Positions 36,899-46,563 of a DNA stretch of 64,000 nucleotides are shown here, piece after piece; the stretch's first letter is position 1, and each line of letters starts with the position of its first letter. The notes beneath the pieces are model-generated. The model ran no database searches. It had not been told where the DNA came from and saw only the letters and a program-made list of their open reading frames with translations. The stretch comes from Pseudoalteromonas arctica A 37-1-2. Its GTDB lineage: Bacteria > Pseudomonadota > Gammaproteobacteria > Enterobacterales > Alteromonadaceae. The stretch spans positions 682,001 through 746,000 of the forward strand of contig NZ_CP011025.1 of the NCBI RefSeq assembly GCF_000238395.3, read 5' to 3'. The position numbers were made by a program, and so were the translations under genes.

Positions 36899-37237
36899 TT
36901 ACTTACGACGAAATAGTGATGTAATCAGCATACCCGCAGCAAAAGCAATACCCGCGGTTGCTAATGGATTTTCAGAAGCAAATGCACGGGTTTTAGCTGT
37001 ACATTCACTTAACTTTTCGCGTGCAATAAGTTGTTTTTCGCTTAGTGCTTCTGCTGAACTCGAAGCGCCTTTACGAACACTGCTTTCAGCTGTTGCTGCT
37101 TTGCTAGAAAGTGCATCTACCGCATCGTGCGCTGCTGATGTTGCTTTCTCTGTAAGAGGTGATTCAGTATTTGTTAGTTTAACGTCAGGCTTAACATCTG
37201 AAGTTGTGTTTGGTTTCGTATTTGTTGCAGTAGCCAT
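36899..37237 (-). CDS. DUF883 (ElaB/YqjD-like) protein
   Basis: A 112-residue protein with an alanine/serine-rich amphipathic N-terminal part, containing helical repeats of the LEA-like type (VDALSSKAATAESSVRKGAS). It has a C-terminal tail anchor GIAFAAGMLITSLF followed by RRK, the hallmark of ElaB/YqjD/YgaM. Those proteins bind ribosomes and the inner membrane in stationary phase. AAGGA lies 7 bp before the ATG at 37237. Confidence 0.85.
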   Translation of the reverse strand: MATATNTKPNTTSDVKPDVKLTNTESPLTEKATSAAHDAVDALSSKAATAESSVRKGASSSAEALSEKQLIAREKLSECTAKTRAFASENPLATAGIAFAAGMLITSLFRRK

Positions 37238-37612
37238 AATCAATCCTTAATAAGTTAAAAATTTAAATAGTGATTTAGATGATGCAATGATTAAACCAAA
37301 ACTGTTGTTTATTTTAAGTTGTTGAGTTTATTGGTTTTTATTGTTTATGTATAACTTTTCATATTTGGTGATTTAAAGTAAACCGTAACTATTACTACAC
37401 GGTTAGGTAAATTTTACAAAGGGAGTAAAAATGCTTAAAAAGTTGTAAATATTCATTGGTTATTCAGTAAGCAAAGCGTGTAAACAGAAAGTTATAAAAA
37501 ACAGAATAGATATTTTTTTCATCACAATCCCACTTTTTCCCACGTAATTCAAACGCTTCGCTTGAGCCCTTATTTTTTCTAGCTTTGGGACTTACTAAAG
37601 CTGGTCAGCTTA

Positions 37613-37634
37613 CTTGACAAAATGGCTTGTCAAG
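37613..37634. repeat. CTTGACA / TGTCAAG inverted repeat over the mraZ -35
   Basis: Perfect 7-bp arms with an 8-bp spacer; the left arm contains the TTGACA -35. It is positioned like an operator for a dimeric regulator. Confidence 0.6.
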
Positions 37635-37643
37635 CCCTAAACT
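37614..37643 (+). promoter_or_regulatory. promoter of the dcw cluster (Pmra)
   Basis: Consensus TTGACA (37614-37619), 18-bp spacer, TAAACT (37638-37643). The predicted start near 37650 gives an 85-nt leader and places the MraZ-box repeats over and just after the start site, fitting repression by MraZ. Confidence 0.7.
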
Positions 37644-37686
37644 GGAGCACTGTGGTAAAAAGTGGTTTTTAGTGGATCACACTGGA
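37642..37686 (+). promoter_or_regulatory. five phased MraZ-box-like repeats
   Basis: The pentamers CTGGA, GTGGT, GTGGT, GTGGA and CTGGA begin at 37642, 37652, 37662, 37672 and 37682, an exact 10-bp period. MraZ is known to bind direct TGG repeats separated by 5 nt upstream of its own gene. The ring-shaped MraZ oligomer could contact all five. Confidence 0.75.
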
Positions 37687-37733
37687 TAAAAATAAACAAA
37701 AGTTGAATAAAACAATTTTAAAGTAGGTTTTTT

Positions 37734-38192
37734 ATGTTTCGTGGCGCGAGTTCACTGAGTTTGGATGATAAGGGGCGTTTTGCGGTACCGACTAAGTACC
37801 GAGAATCTCTATTGTCTGAAGATCAGGGAACGGTTATTTGTACCGTCGCATTAAATGAGCCGTGTTTATGGTTGTATCCGCTGGCTGAGTGGCTAGAAAT
37901 AGAAAGCCGTTTAGCTAAAATCTCCAATATGAACCCACGAGCCCGTCGAATGCAGCGTATGTTGCTCGGGAATGCTACAGAATATCAACTTGATAAAAAT
38001 GGTCGAATTTTGCTTGCGCCGTCACTGAGGGCTCATGCATCACTTGGCAAAAAAATCATGCTAGTTGGTTTGATGAATAAATTTGAAATTTGGGATGAGG
38101 CGCGTTGGCACGAGCAAATGCAGCAAGATACTGAGCTTGAAAGGCTTGGCGATTTTGAACCTAACCAAGATTTAGATAATTTTACACTCTAA
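37734..38192 (+). CDS. mraZ: division/cell wall cluster transcriptional repressor MraZ
   Basis: MraZ is an AbrB-like DNA-binding protein that represses the dcw promoter. 152 residues hold two swapped-hairpin AbrB domains with the DDKGRFAVPTKYR (about residues 11-23) and LDKNGRILLAPSLR (about residues 85-98) motifs. It is the first gene of the cluster and is preceded by phased TGG repeats consistent with autorepression. Confidence 0.97.
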   Translation: MFRGASSLSLDDKGRFAVPTKYRESLLSEDQGTVICTVALNEPCLWLYPLAEWLEIESRLAKISNMNPRARRMQRMLLGNATEYQLDKNGRILLAPSLRAHASLGKKIMLVGLMNKFEIWDEARWHEQMQQDTELERLGDFEPNQDLDNFTL

Positions 38193-38220
38193 CAGCACAA
38201 AAAAAGGCAAATAATAGCTA

Positions 38221-39159
38221 ATGACAGCGCAATTTGAACACGTATCCGTATTAATGGACGAAACCATCGATGCCCTCGCAATTAAGCCAGACGGTATATA
38301 CATGGATGGTACGTTTGGACGTGGCGGCCACTCTGGACAAATTTTAGCACGCCTTGGTGATGAAGGTCGCTTGCAAGCAATTGACCAAGATCCACAAGCG
38401 ATACAATCAGCCGAAAAATTTGCTGATGATCCACGTTTTGCGATTGCACATACTCGTTTTTCAAATTTATACGAAGTAGCAGAGCAGAACGATCTCATTG
38501 GTAAAGTGGATGGCATTTTATTAGACATTGGTGTCTCGTCGCCACAACTGGATGACGCTGCGCGTGGTTTTAGTTTCATGAAAGATGGGCCACTTGATAT
38601 GCGCATGGACCCAACAACAGGTCGCAGTGCTGCACAGTGGTTAGCAGAAGCCGAGTTAGATGATATTACCCACGTAATTAAAAAACTGGGCGAAGAAAAG
38701 TTTGGTAAACGTATTGCACACAAAGTACTCGAAGTTCGTGAGCACACGCCAATCACAACAACCAAGCAACTTGCTGACCTTGTTGATGAAGCAGTACCGG
38801 TAAAAGATAAGTTTAAGCACCCTGCAACACGTACTTTTCAGGCGATTCGTATTTATATTAATAGCGAGCTTGAAGAGATTCAAACAGCGCTACAGTCTGC
38901 AGTTAAAGTGCTAAAGCCAGGCGGACGTTTAGTGGTGATTTCGTTTCACTCACTAGAGGATCGTATTGTAAAACAGTTTATTAGAAAACAGAGTAGGGGA
39001 GAAGTGTTACCCAGAGGTCTGCCTTTAACTGATGCACAAATAAATAAAAACCTGACGTTAAAAGCAGTGGGTAAGGCTATTAAGCCAAGTACTGTTGAAG
39101 TAGAACGTAATCCACGTTCTCGTAGTTCTGTACTTAGGATTGCACAGAGGTTGGGATGA
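38221..39159 (+). CDS. rsmH: 16S rRNA (cytosine(1402)-N4)-methyltransferase RsmH
   Basis: RsmH adds the N4-methyl group to C1402, the same nucleotide modified by RsmI, whose gene also lies in this window. The 312 residues have the SAM-binding start ([15 protein letters not shown], about residues 25-40), [20 protein letters not shown], and the C-terminal [15 protein letters not shown] block. Overlaps ftsL by 4 bp. Confidence 0.97.
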   Translation: MTAQFEHVSVLMDETIDALAIKPDGIYMDGTFGRGGHSGQILARLGDEGRLQAIDQDPQAIQSAEKFADDPRFAIAHTRFSNLYEVAEQNDLIGKVDGILLDIGVSSPQLDDAARGFSFMKDGPLDMRMDPTTGRSAAQWLAEAELDDITHVIKKLGEEKFGKRIAHKVLEVREHTPITTTKQLADLVDEAVPVKDKFKHPATRTFQAIRIYINSELEEIQTALQSAVKVLKPGGRLVVISFHSLEDRIVKQFIRKQSRGEVLPRGLPLTDAQINKNLTLKAVGKAIKPSTVEVERNPRSRSSVLRIAQRLG

Positions 39160-39482
39160 GTAAAAAAGCGAGCTATCGTCAACCCAATTTATTCTTTGAA
39201 ATATTAAAAGGCCTAGGTGCTAACAAGCTAACCTCGGCCTTGTTGGTTGTGATATTCGCTTCTAGTTTAGCTGTTGTGCAAACAACACATTTAGCTCGTG
39301 GGCAACTTATAAAGCAAGATCAATTATTACAAGAACGTGATGAACTCGATTTAGAGTGGCGCTACTTACTTGTTGAAGAAGAATTTTATTCGCAACATGC
39401 ACGCATTGAAGAAGTTGCTATATCACAATTAAAAATGAAACGACCTACGAGTCAAGATGAGCAGGTAATAATAGTACAATGA
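39156..39482 (+). CDS. ftsL: cell division protein FtsL
   Basis: A small bitopic divisome protein that forms the FtsQLB complex. The 108 residues have one membrane helix (about residues 20-42), then a leucine-zipper-like periplasmic coiled coil ([20 protein letters not shown]) and the [11 protein letters not shown] end typical of gammaproteobacterial FtsL. It overlaps both rsmH and ftsI by 4 bp. Confidence 0.94.
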   Translation: MSKKASYRQPNLFFEILKGLGANKLTSALLVVIFASSLAVVQTTHLARGQLIKQDQLLQERDELDLEWRYLLVEEEFYSQHARIEEVAISQLKMKRPTSQDEQVIIVQ

Positions 39483-41296
39483 GAAATAGAGGCAAAAAAC
39501 CAGTCACTAATTTAATCACATGGCGCTTTATGCTGGTGTGTACAGTTGTGTTTATGGTGTTTGTAACACTCGTATCTCGCGCTGCTTATTTACAAGTGAT
39601 AGAACCTGATAAAGCACGTTCAGAAAGTGATAAACGTACGGTACGTGTTGAAAAACTGCATGTGCAACGCGGAATGATTTTTGACCGTAATGGTAAAGAA
39701 TTAGCGGTAAGTGTGCCTGTGGTAAGTGTATATGCTGATCCTAAAGCATTACATAAATCGCTTGTATCTAAAGTAATCAAACAAGCACGCAAAAGCGGCG
39801 AAGATCACTTATCTTTAACTGAAAACACTGTTGAGCTTGATAAGCGTACTGCACTTTATTATAAAAACGATTTACGCTGGCGTGAGCTTGCAGATGTGCT
39901 GCGTATTGATCCTAAAAAGATTAATTCTCGACTTTTAAACGATCCTTCGCGTCGCTTTGTGTATTTAAAGCGCCAAGTTACTCCTGCTGTAGCAAATTAT
40001 ATTGGTGATTTACGCCTCCCTGGTATCCATTTACTAGATGAATCTAAACGCTACTACCCTGCAGGTGAAGTTACCGCGCATGTTATTGGTTTTACCAATA
40101 TCGATGGTAAGGGCATTGAAGGCATTGAAAAGCTATACGAAAACGCTTTAACGGGCGAGGAAGGCCGCCGTACCATTCGTAAAGACGCACAAGGGCGTGA
40201 GGTAGAAGTACTTGACGAGCGTGAACGTGTAGAGCCAGAAAGTATAGAACTAAGTATTGATCAACGAATTCAAGCCATTGCGTACAAGGCCGTAAAATCA
40301 GCTGTACTGACTTATAAAGCCACATCGGGCTCAGCTATGGTAGTTGATGTTAAAACCGGTGAAGTACTGGCAATGGTAAATAGCCCTTCATTTAATCCAA
40401 ACAACTTAAGCGATGCTGCACCTCATAAACGTCGTAACCGCGCAATTACAGATTTGTTTGAACCAGGCTCAACTGTTAAGCCTCTAGCCATTTTGGCTGG
40501 GCTAGACTACGGCGCCATTCAGGCAGATGACACGATTGATACCTACCCAGGTTGGATGCGTTTAGGTGGTAGTTTAGTGAGAGATACCCGTAATCACGGC
40601 GAACTAACACTGCGCGAAATACTAAAGTACTCCTCAAACATGGGAGTTGCGAAGGTTACTCAGTTAGTGCCTAAAGATTACCTTGTTGGTTTATACCAAA
40701 AAGTAGGCTTTGGTAGTGATACTGGAACAGGCATGGTCGGTGAAAGCAGCGGTTTGTTTTATCCAAATCGTCGTTGGTCTGACTTTGAAATTGCCACTTT
40801 ATCATTTGGTTATGCGATTTCGGTAAGTACTGCGCAAATGGCGCGCTTTTATACCATGTTAGGCGCTGGTGGAGTTAATCGACCACTGACTATTTTAAAG
40901 CAAGACAATATACCTGAAGGCGAACGTATTTTTAAACAAAAAGACGTAGAAGCCGTAGTGCACATGATGGAAAGTGTATTTGAAAAAGACGGTACTGCTC
41001 GCAACATAAAAGTTGATGGGTATCGTGCAGCTGGTAAAACAGGTACATCTAAAAAAGCCGTAGCAGGTGGTTATGGTGATGAATATGTAGGTTATTTTGC
41101 AGGTGTAGCGCCGGCAAGTAATCCTCGTTTAGCCGTGGTAGTTATGATTAATGAACCAGGTGGTGATGTGTACTATGGAGGTGCCACCGCTGGCCCTGCA
41201 TTTGCAGAAATCATCTCTAACGCATTAAGAATATTAAACGTAGCGCCTGACAAGGAAGAGGTTGCGTACGTACAAGGTAAAGATAACGATGCGTGA
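39479..41296 (+). CDS. ftsI: septal peptidoglycan transpeptidase FtsI (PBP3)
   Basis: The class B penicillin-binding protein that crosslinks septal peptidoglycan, partnered by FtsW. It has an N-terminal membrane anchor (about residues 15-37) and a pedestal domain with the RGMIFDRNG motif (about residues 64-72). The transpeptidase motifs are STVK (331-334), SSN (385-387) and KTGT (520-523), all intact. 605 residues. The end overlaps murE by 8 bp. Confidence 0.98.
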   Translation: MRNRGKKPVTNLITWRFMLVCTVVFMVFVTLVSRAAYLQVIEPDKARSESDKRTVRVEKLHVQRGMIFDRNGKELAVSVPVVSVYADPKALHKSLVSKVIKQARKSGEDHLSLTENTVELDKRTALYYKNDLRWRELADVLRIDPKKINSRLLNDPSRRFVYLKRQVTPAVANYIGDLRLPGIHLLDESKRYYPAGEVTAHVIGFTNIDGKGIEGIEKLYENALTGEEGRRTIRKDAQGREVEVLDERERVEPESIELSIDQRIQAIAYKAVKSAVLTYKATSGSAMVVDVKTGEVLAMVNSPSFNPNNLSDAAPHKRRNRAITDLFEPGSTVKPLAILAGLDYGAIQADDTIDTYPGWMRLGGSLVRDTRNHGELTLREILKYSSNMGVAKVTQLVPKDYLVGLYQKVGFGSDTGTGMVGESSGLFYPNRRWSDFEIATLSFGYAISVSTAQMARFYTMLGAGGVNRPLTILKQDNIPEGERIFKQKDVEAVVHMMESVFEKDGTARNIKVDGYRAAGKTGTSKKAVAGGYGDEYVGYFAGVAPASNPRLAVVVMINEPGGDVYYGGATAGPAFAEIISNALRILNVAPDKEEVAYVQGKDNDA

Positions 41297-42767
41297 TTTA
41301 AAGGATATTTTAAAATACATCGAAATAGATGCGCCCTCGCAACTGGTAAAACATTTACGCCTTGATAGCCGTGAAGTAACGCCAGGTGATGTATTTGTTG
41401 CTATTAAAGGCCATGCACTTGATGGCGGTCAATTTATTAATAAAGCAATTGAAAATGGCGCAACAGCTATTATTGCTGACAGATTATGTGAATTTGAAAC
41501 AAGTTTTGAGCCACTATATTTAGTTTCGGAGCTTGATAAAAAGCTTCCAGAATTAGCAAGTCGCTTTTATAGCCAGCCAAGTCAGGCTCTTGATTTAATT
41601 GGTGTGACAGGTACAAACGGTAAATCGACAACCACAGCAATGATTGCCCACTTAGCGCAATTTTGCAGTACTGATTCGGCTATTATTGGCACTTTGGGTT
41701 ATGGTCATCCTGATAACTTAATTCCACTGATTAATACCACACCTTCAACGGTTGATTTGCAGCATATTTTGAGCGATTTAAATTCGCAGCATAAAAAGCT
41801 GGTAGCCATGGAAGTGTCATCTCATGGATTAGTGCAGCAGCGTGTTGCTAAATGCGCGTTTAAAGCGGCTGTGTTTACTAATCTTTCGCGCGATCACTTA
41901 GATTACCATGTTGATATGGCAAGTTACGGTGATGCGAAACTAATGCTTTTCCGTGATTTTGAGCCGCAAGTTGTAGTGCTTAATCAAGATGATTCTCAAG
42001 CTGAGCAATGGCTTGAAAAGTATGATTTTAATAACCTAATCTGTTATGGCCGCAAAAACTTAGCCCCTAAGAATGCTCAGTACGTTTATTTTTCTGATGT
42101 TGAATATTCAAGTGAAGGTATTTCGGCGCAGTTATCGACTAGTTGGGGTGATATGTCGATTAAATCGCCTCTGTTTGGCGAATTTAATTTATATAACTTA
42201 ACGGCCGCGATCGCTACATTACTAGGGCTTGGTTATCCGCTTGAGCAATTAGTTTCAGGTTGTGCGCAGTTACAGCCAGTAGCTGGGCGAATGCAAGCAT
42301 TTAGCCAAGCAGGCATGCCGACGTGTGTTGTTGATTACGCACATACACCCGATGCACTTGCACTTGCATTACAAGCATTACAGCTGCATGTGCCAGGTGG
42401 TGTAAGTTGTGTATTTGGTTGCGGTGGCGACAGAGATAAAGGTAAGCGTGCATTGATGGCGCAAGCTGCAGAGCAAAACGCTAATAAAGTTATTATTACC
42501 AGTGATAACCCTCGCTCAGAAAACCCTGATGACATTATTGCAGATGTAGCTGGCGGTTTAACCCATCCTCAAAATGCACATTTAGAGGCTGATAGAGCAA
42601 CTGCAATTCGTTTTGCTATAGAAAACGCTACAGCTGATGAGGTTATTTTGATTGCAGGTAAAGGCCACGAAGATTATCAAATTATAGGCGATAAGCGAAT
42701 CGACTTTTGCGATCGCCGGTATGTACAAGAACAACTAAAAAAAGCAGTAAGAGGGATAACACAATGA
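41289..42767 (+). CDS. murE: UDP-MurNAc-L-Ala-D-Glu:meso-diaminopimelate ligase MurE
   Basis: Adds meso-diaminopimelate to the growing stem peptide. The ATG at 41289 gives the usual N-terminus (MRDLKDILKYI); a frame 27 bases longer reads within ftsI. The ATP loop is GVTGTNGKSTTTAM, and the DNPR motif (TSDNPRSENP) is diagnostic of a DAP rather than lysine enzyme. 492 residues. Overlaps murF as ATGA. Confidence 0.97.
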   Translation: MRDLKDILKYIEIDAPSQLVKHLRLDSREVTPGDVFVAIKGHALDGGQFINKAIENGATAIIADRLCEFETSFEPLYLVSELDKKLPELASRFYSQPSQALDLIGVTGTNGKSTTTAMIAHLAQFCSTDSAIIGTLGYGHPDNLIPLINTTPSTVDLQHILSDLNSQHKKLVAMEVSSHGLVQQRVAKCAFKAAVFTNLSRDHLDYHVDMASYGDAKLMLFRDFEPQVVVLNQDDSQAEQWLEKYDFNNLICYGRKNLAPKNAQYVYFSDVEYSSEGISAQLSTSWGDMSIKSPLFGEFNLYNLTAAIATLLGLGYPLEQLVSGCAQLQPVAGRMQAFSQAGMPTCVVDYAHTPDALALALQALQLHVPGGVSCVFGCGGDRDKGKRALMAQAAEQNANKVIITSDNPRSENPDDIIADVAGGLTHPQNAHLEADRATAIRFAIENATADEVILIAGKGHEDYQIIGDKRIDFCDRRYVQEQLKKAVRGITQ

Positions 42768-44146
42768 TCCCAATGGATTTTGATTGGTTAGCTAATGTGC
42801 TAACAACCGATTATCAAGGTGATAATCAACACGTGCTTAATATAAATACTGATACTCGTACAGTGTGCGATGGCGAAGTGTTTTTAGCACTGAAAGGGCC
42901 AAATTTTGATGGGCATAAATTTATAGCTGAGGCTAAACAAAAAGGCGCTATTGGCGTTATTGTTCAGCACAAAGTTGATGTAGATATTCCACAATTTATA
43001 GTAAGCGATACACGTATTGCACTAGGTGCAATTGGCACCGCTGTTATGGCCCAAGTGGCGCCTAAAACAATTGCAATCACAGGTAGTGTAGGCAAAACCA
43101 CCATAAAAGAAATGTGTGCGGCAATTTTGTCGGTTCACGGTGATGTATTAGCTACTAAAGGTAATTTTAATAACGATATTGGCGTCCCACTTACTTTATT
43201 GCGCTTAGAGCCTCAACATCGTTTTGCAGTTATTGAACTGGGTGCAAATCACTTAGGTGAAATTGCCTACACCACTGCAATGACAAAACCAGATGTAGCC
43301 GTTGTATGTAATGTTGCAGCAGCCCACTTAGAAGGTTTTGGTAGTTTAATGGGCGTCGCAAAAGCTAAAGGTGAGATTTTTGATGGCCTTAAAGATGACG
43401 GCGTTGCAATTGTTAACTGCGATAGTGAATTTAGCCAATATTGGTTAGATAAGCTTGAAGGGCGTAATGTTAAACGTTTTTCTACAACCGAAAAACTCGA
43501 TATTTGGGCAGAAGATATAACACTTGATGCCAACGCTCGCGCAAGCTTTACACTTTGTACTAAAGATAAGCAGGTCCCTGTTACTTTGGCACTTCCGGGT
43601 AAGCACAATATTAGTAATGCACTTATCGCTGCTGCACTGACCAGTGAATTTAATGTAACCCTTGAAGAAATAGCCAATGCACTTGCCACAATGGGGGATG
43701 TAAAAGGGCGCGTTAATTTAATTGAAGTGTCTGATTTACTCACCGTGGTTGATGATACCTATAATGCCAATGTTAAGTCGGTAAAGGCTGCGATTGACTT
43801 GTTAAGTGATATGCAAGGTCATCGCATTTTAGCACTCGGAGATATGGGTGAGCTAGGTGAAGATGCACGTAAGTACCATCAAGAAGTTGGCGAGTATGCA
43901 CTTGAGCAAGGAATTGATGAGTTATTTACATTAGGCGTGTTAAGTAAATACGCAAGCGATGTGTTTGAACTCCCTAATCGCCACTTTTCGAGCCGCGAAC
44001 AGATGCAGCAAAAAATTCAAGAAAGCATTAATAAAGTGAATAAAAAAACAACAATAGTAGTGAAAGGATCGCGCAGTTCTCGCATGGAATTATTAGTAAC
44101 CGATTTAGTTAATGGCCAGCAACAAGCCATCAATGGAGTATCATAA
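42764..44146 (+). CDS. murF: UDP-MurNAc-tripeptide-D-alanyl-D-alanine ligase MurF
   Basis: Adds the D-Ala-D-Ala dipeptide to complete the pentapeptide precursor. The ATG at 42764 overlaps the murE stop by 4 bp and matches the family start. ATP loop [13 protein letters not shown], the [19 protein letters not shown] signature and the C-terminal [13 protein letters not shown] are visible. 460 residues. Its last base is the first base of the mraY start. Confidence 0.97.
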   Translation: MIPMDFDWLANVLTTDYQGDNQHVLNINTDTRTVCDGEVFLALKGPNFDGHKFIAEAKQKGAIGVIVQHKVDVDIPQFIVSDTRIALGAIGTAVMAQVAPKTIAITGSVGKTTIKEMCAAILSVHGDVLATKGNFNNDIGVPLTLLRLEPQHRFAVIELGANHLGEIAYTTAMTKPDVAVVCNVAAAHLEGFGSLMGVAKAKGEIFDGLKDDGVAIVNCDSEFSQYWLDKLEGRNVKRFSTTEKLDIWAEDITLDANARASFTLCTKDKQVPVTLALPGKHNISNALIAAALTSEFNVTLEEIANALATMGDVKGRVNLIEVSDLLTVVDDTYNANVKSVKAAIDLLSDMQGHRILALGDMGELGEDARKYHQEVGEYALEQGIDELFTLGVLSKYASDVFELPNRHFSSREQMQQKIQESINKVNKKTTIVVKGSRSSRMELLVTDLVNGQQQAINGVS

Positions 44147-45228
44147 TGTTAGTTTGGCTGGCAGAGTATTTAACACAGTATTTTAGTGGTTTTCATGTTT
44201 TTTCGTATTTAACGCTACGTGCCATTTTAGGTATTTTAACTGCGCTAATTATGTCTCTTTATTTAGGGCCTAAGTTAATTCGTGGTTTGCAACGTATGCA
44301 AATAGGCCAAACAGTTCGAGACGATGGTCCGCAATCGCATTTGTCTAAGTCGGGTACGCCGACTATGGGCGGCTTACTTATTTTAGCGGCCATTTTTACC
44401 AGCACGCTACTTTGGGCCGATTTATCAAATAAATACGTATGGGCAACACTGTTTGTAATTGGCTCTTTAGGTATTGTTGGCTTTGTTGATGATTACCGTA
44501 AAGTTATTCGTAAAGATCCAAAAGGCTTAATTGCTAAGTGGAAGTACTTTTGGCAGTCGGTCATTGCATTAGTTGTAGCTACTGCTTTGTATTTTACCAG
44601 TGCACAAGCATCTGAAACATCACTTGTTGTTCCATTTTTTAAAGACGTGTTACCGCAATTAGGTTTGTTTTATATCGTGCTTACGTATTTTGCCATAGTA
44701 GGTACATCAAACGCGGTAAACCTGACCGATGGTTTAGATGGCTTGGCGATTGTGCCAATTATTTTAGTGGCTTCGGCATTGGCAATTATTGCTTACTTAA
44801 CAGGTAATATTAACTTTTCGGCTTACTTACATATTCCACATTTACCGCTAGCGAGTGAGCTTGTGGTTGTGTGTACTGCCATTGTGGGCGCAGGGCTTGG
44901 CTTTTTATGGTTTAACACTTACCCAGCACAAGTATTTATGGGCGATGTTGGCTCATTAGCACTTGGTGGCGCATTAGGTATTATTGCTGTTTTAGTACGC
45001 CAAGAGTTACTGCTTATTATTATGGGCGGTGTATTTGTAATGGAAGCACTATCGGTGATATTACAAGTGGGGTCGTATAAATTACGCGGACAACGCATTT
45101 TTAGAATGGCGCCGATTCATCATCATTATGAATTAAAAGGTTGGCCAGAGCCTCGCGTTATTGTGCGCTTTTGGATTATTTCTGTTGTGCTAGTGCTTGC
45201 TGGCTTAGCTACTTTAAAGATTCGATAA
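44146..45228 (+). CDS. mraY: phospho-MurNAc-pentapeptide transferase MraY
   Basis: Transfers phospho-MurNAc-pentapeptide to undecaprenyl phosphate to make lipid I at the inner membrane. The 360 residues have about ten helices and the active-site aspartates ([20 protein letters not shown]), plus the [19 protein letters not shown] histidine motif. It ends directly before murD. Confidence 0.98.
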   Translation: MLVWLAEYLTQYFSGFHVFSYLTLRAILGILTALIMSLYLGPKLIRGLQRMQIGQTVRDDGPQSHLSKSGTPTMGGLLILAAIFTSTLLWADLSNKYVWATLFVIGSLGIVGFVDDYRKVIRKDPKGLIAKWKYFWQSVIALVVATALYFTSAQASETSLVVPFFKDVLPQLGLFYIVLTYFAIVGTSNAVNLTDGLDGLAIVPIILVASALAIIAYLTGNINFSAYLHIPHLPLASELVVVCTAIVGAGLGFLWFNTYPAQVFMGDVGSLALGGALGIIAVLVRQELLLIIMGGVFVMEALSVILQVGSYKLRGQRIFRMAPIHHHYELKGWPEPRVIVRFWIISVVLVLAGLATLKIR

Positions 45229-46563
45229 ATGCAGTATTTAAACGAGATAAAAAACAAACAAATAACAGTGCTCGGACTCGGTGTAACCGGTCTGGGCATT
45301 GTGCGTTTTCTATTATCTCATGGCCTCACACCAAAGGTCGTTGATAGCCGAGTAACCCCGCCGGGGATTGATTGGTTAAAAGAGCACGCGCCAACTCTAG
45401 ATACCCACTGCGGTAATTTGGATGACGCAGAGCTTTGTTCAAGCGATATGATTATTATAAGCCCTGGGCTTAGCTTAAAAATACCAGCTGTTGCAAATGC
45501 AATTAACGCAGGTGTTGAAGTGATTGGCGACGTTGAGTTATTTGCACGTATTAATTCAAAACCTGTTGTTGCAGTAACGGGCTCTAACGGTAAATCAACC
45601 GTGGTTACGCTCGCTTATGAAGTGTTAAAAGAAGCCGGCTATAAAGTTGCTTTGGGTGGGAATATTGGCACAGCGGTACTTGATTTACTCAATGATGATT
45701 TTGATGTGTATGTGCTTGAGTTATCGAGTTTTCAGCTAGATACCACAACGAGTTTAAAACCAGTAAGTGCAACGGTATTAAATGTGTCTGAAGATCACCT
45801 TGACCGCTACGACAGTTACCAAGCTTATATAGACTCAAAGCTTAGTATTTATAATTTCGCAGAGCTTATTGTTGTCAATGCAGACGATAGTCAAACACAT
45901 CCTGTTGAGCGTGGTACGGCTCCTCTAATTAGCTTTGGTGCTCAACAAGGTGATTACCATTTAGCGCAGCACAATGGCGAAACTCACTTTATGGTTAAAG
46001 GCGATGCCTTTTTACCTGTTGATACACTTGCGGTAGTGGGTAAGCACAATTATTTAAATACGCTTGCAGTAATGGCGCTCTTAAGTCCGTTTGAAGTAAG
46101 CAAAGAGCAATATAAAAATGCGTTAGGTCAATTTAATGGGTTGGCTCATCGCTGCCAATTTGTAGCTGAGCTTAACGGTGTAAAGTATTTTAACGATTCA
46201 AAGGCAACTAATGTTGGAGCGACCATTGCTGCAATAGATAGTTTAGCTAGTGACGGTGAAAATCTGATTGTTATTGCTGGTGGCGATGCCAAAGGCGCTG
46301 ATTTAAATGCGCTTAAACCTTACATAGAACAGCATGTAAAAGCATTAATTTGTTTTGGTAAAGATGCAAGTGACTTAGCTGCGATTACCAATAAGAGTTA
46401 TTTAACTAACAATATGGAAGAAGCCGTTACTTTGGCCAAAGTACTTAGTAGTACAGGCAATATTGTTTTATTAGCACCCGCATGTGCCAGTATTGATATG
46501 TATAACAACTATATGCAACGCGGTGATGACTTTGTTCAGTGTGTAATGGCAGGGGCGTTATGA
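45229..46563 (+). CDS. murD: UDP-MurNAc-L-alanine:D-glutamate ligase MurD
   Basis: Adds D-glutamate to UDP-MurNAc-L-Ala. Rossmann-type N-terminal domain (VLGLGVTGLGIVRFLLSHG), ATP loop VTGSNGKSTVVTL (about residues 116-128), conserved NVSEDHLDRY and a C-terminal domain with APACASIDMYNNY. 444 residues. The start directly follows the mraY stop, and the end overlaps ftsW as ATGA. Confidence 0.97.
   Translation: MQYLNEIKNKQITVLGLGVTGLGIVRFLLSHGLTPKVVDSRVTPPGIDWLKEHAPTLDTHCGNLDDAELCSSDMIIISPGLSLKIPAVANAINAGVEVIGDVELFARINSKPVVAVTGSNGKSTVVTLAYEVLKEAGYKVALGGNIGTAVLDLLNDDFDVYVLELSSFQLDTTTSLKPVSATVLNVSEDHLDRYDSYQAYIDSKLSIYNFAELIVVNADDSQTHPVERGTAPLISFGAQQGDYHLAQHNGETHFMVKGDAFLPVDTLAVVGKHNYLNTLAVMALLSPFEVSKEQYKNALGQFNGLAHRCQFVAELNGVKYFNDSKATNVGATIAAIDSLASDGENLIVIAGGDAKGADLNALKPYIEQHVKALICFGKDASDLAAITNKSYLTNNMEEAVTLAKVLSSTGNIVLLAPACASIDMYNNYMQRGDDFVQCVMAGAL

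Larger units (their letters stand above)
37244..37733. other. 490-bp intergenic region between the DUF883 gene and mraZ
   Basis: The left half is AT-rich and holds the leftward promoter region of the DUF883 gene, with no confident boxes. At 37431 a five-codon frame (MLKKL, stop) follows a very good GGGAG. The right part (37600-37690) is the dcw promoter with the palindrome and phased repeats described separately. No larger gene is supported. Confidence 0.5.

Noticed and set aside
43267..43743. A 158-codon leftward frame inside murF
   Set aside because: Antisense shadow of a clear Mur ligase.
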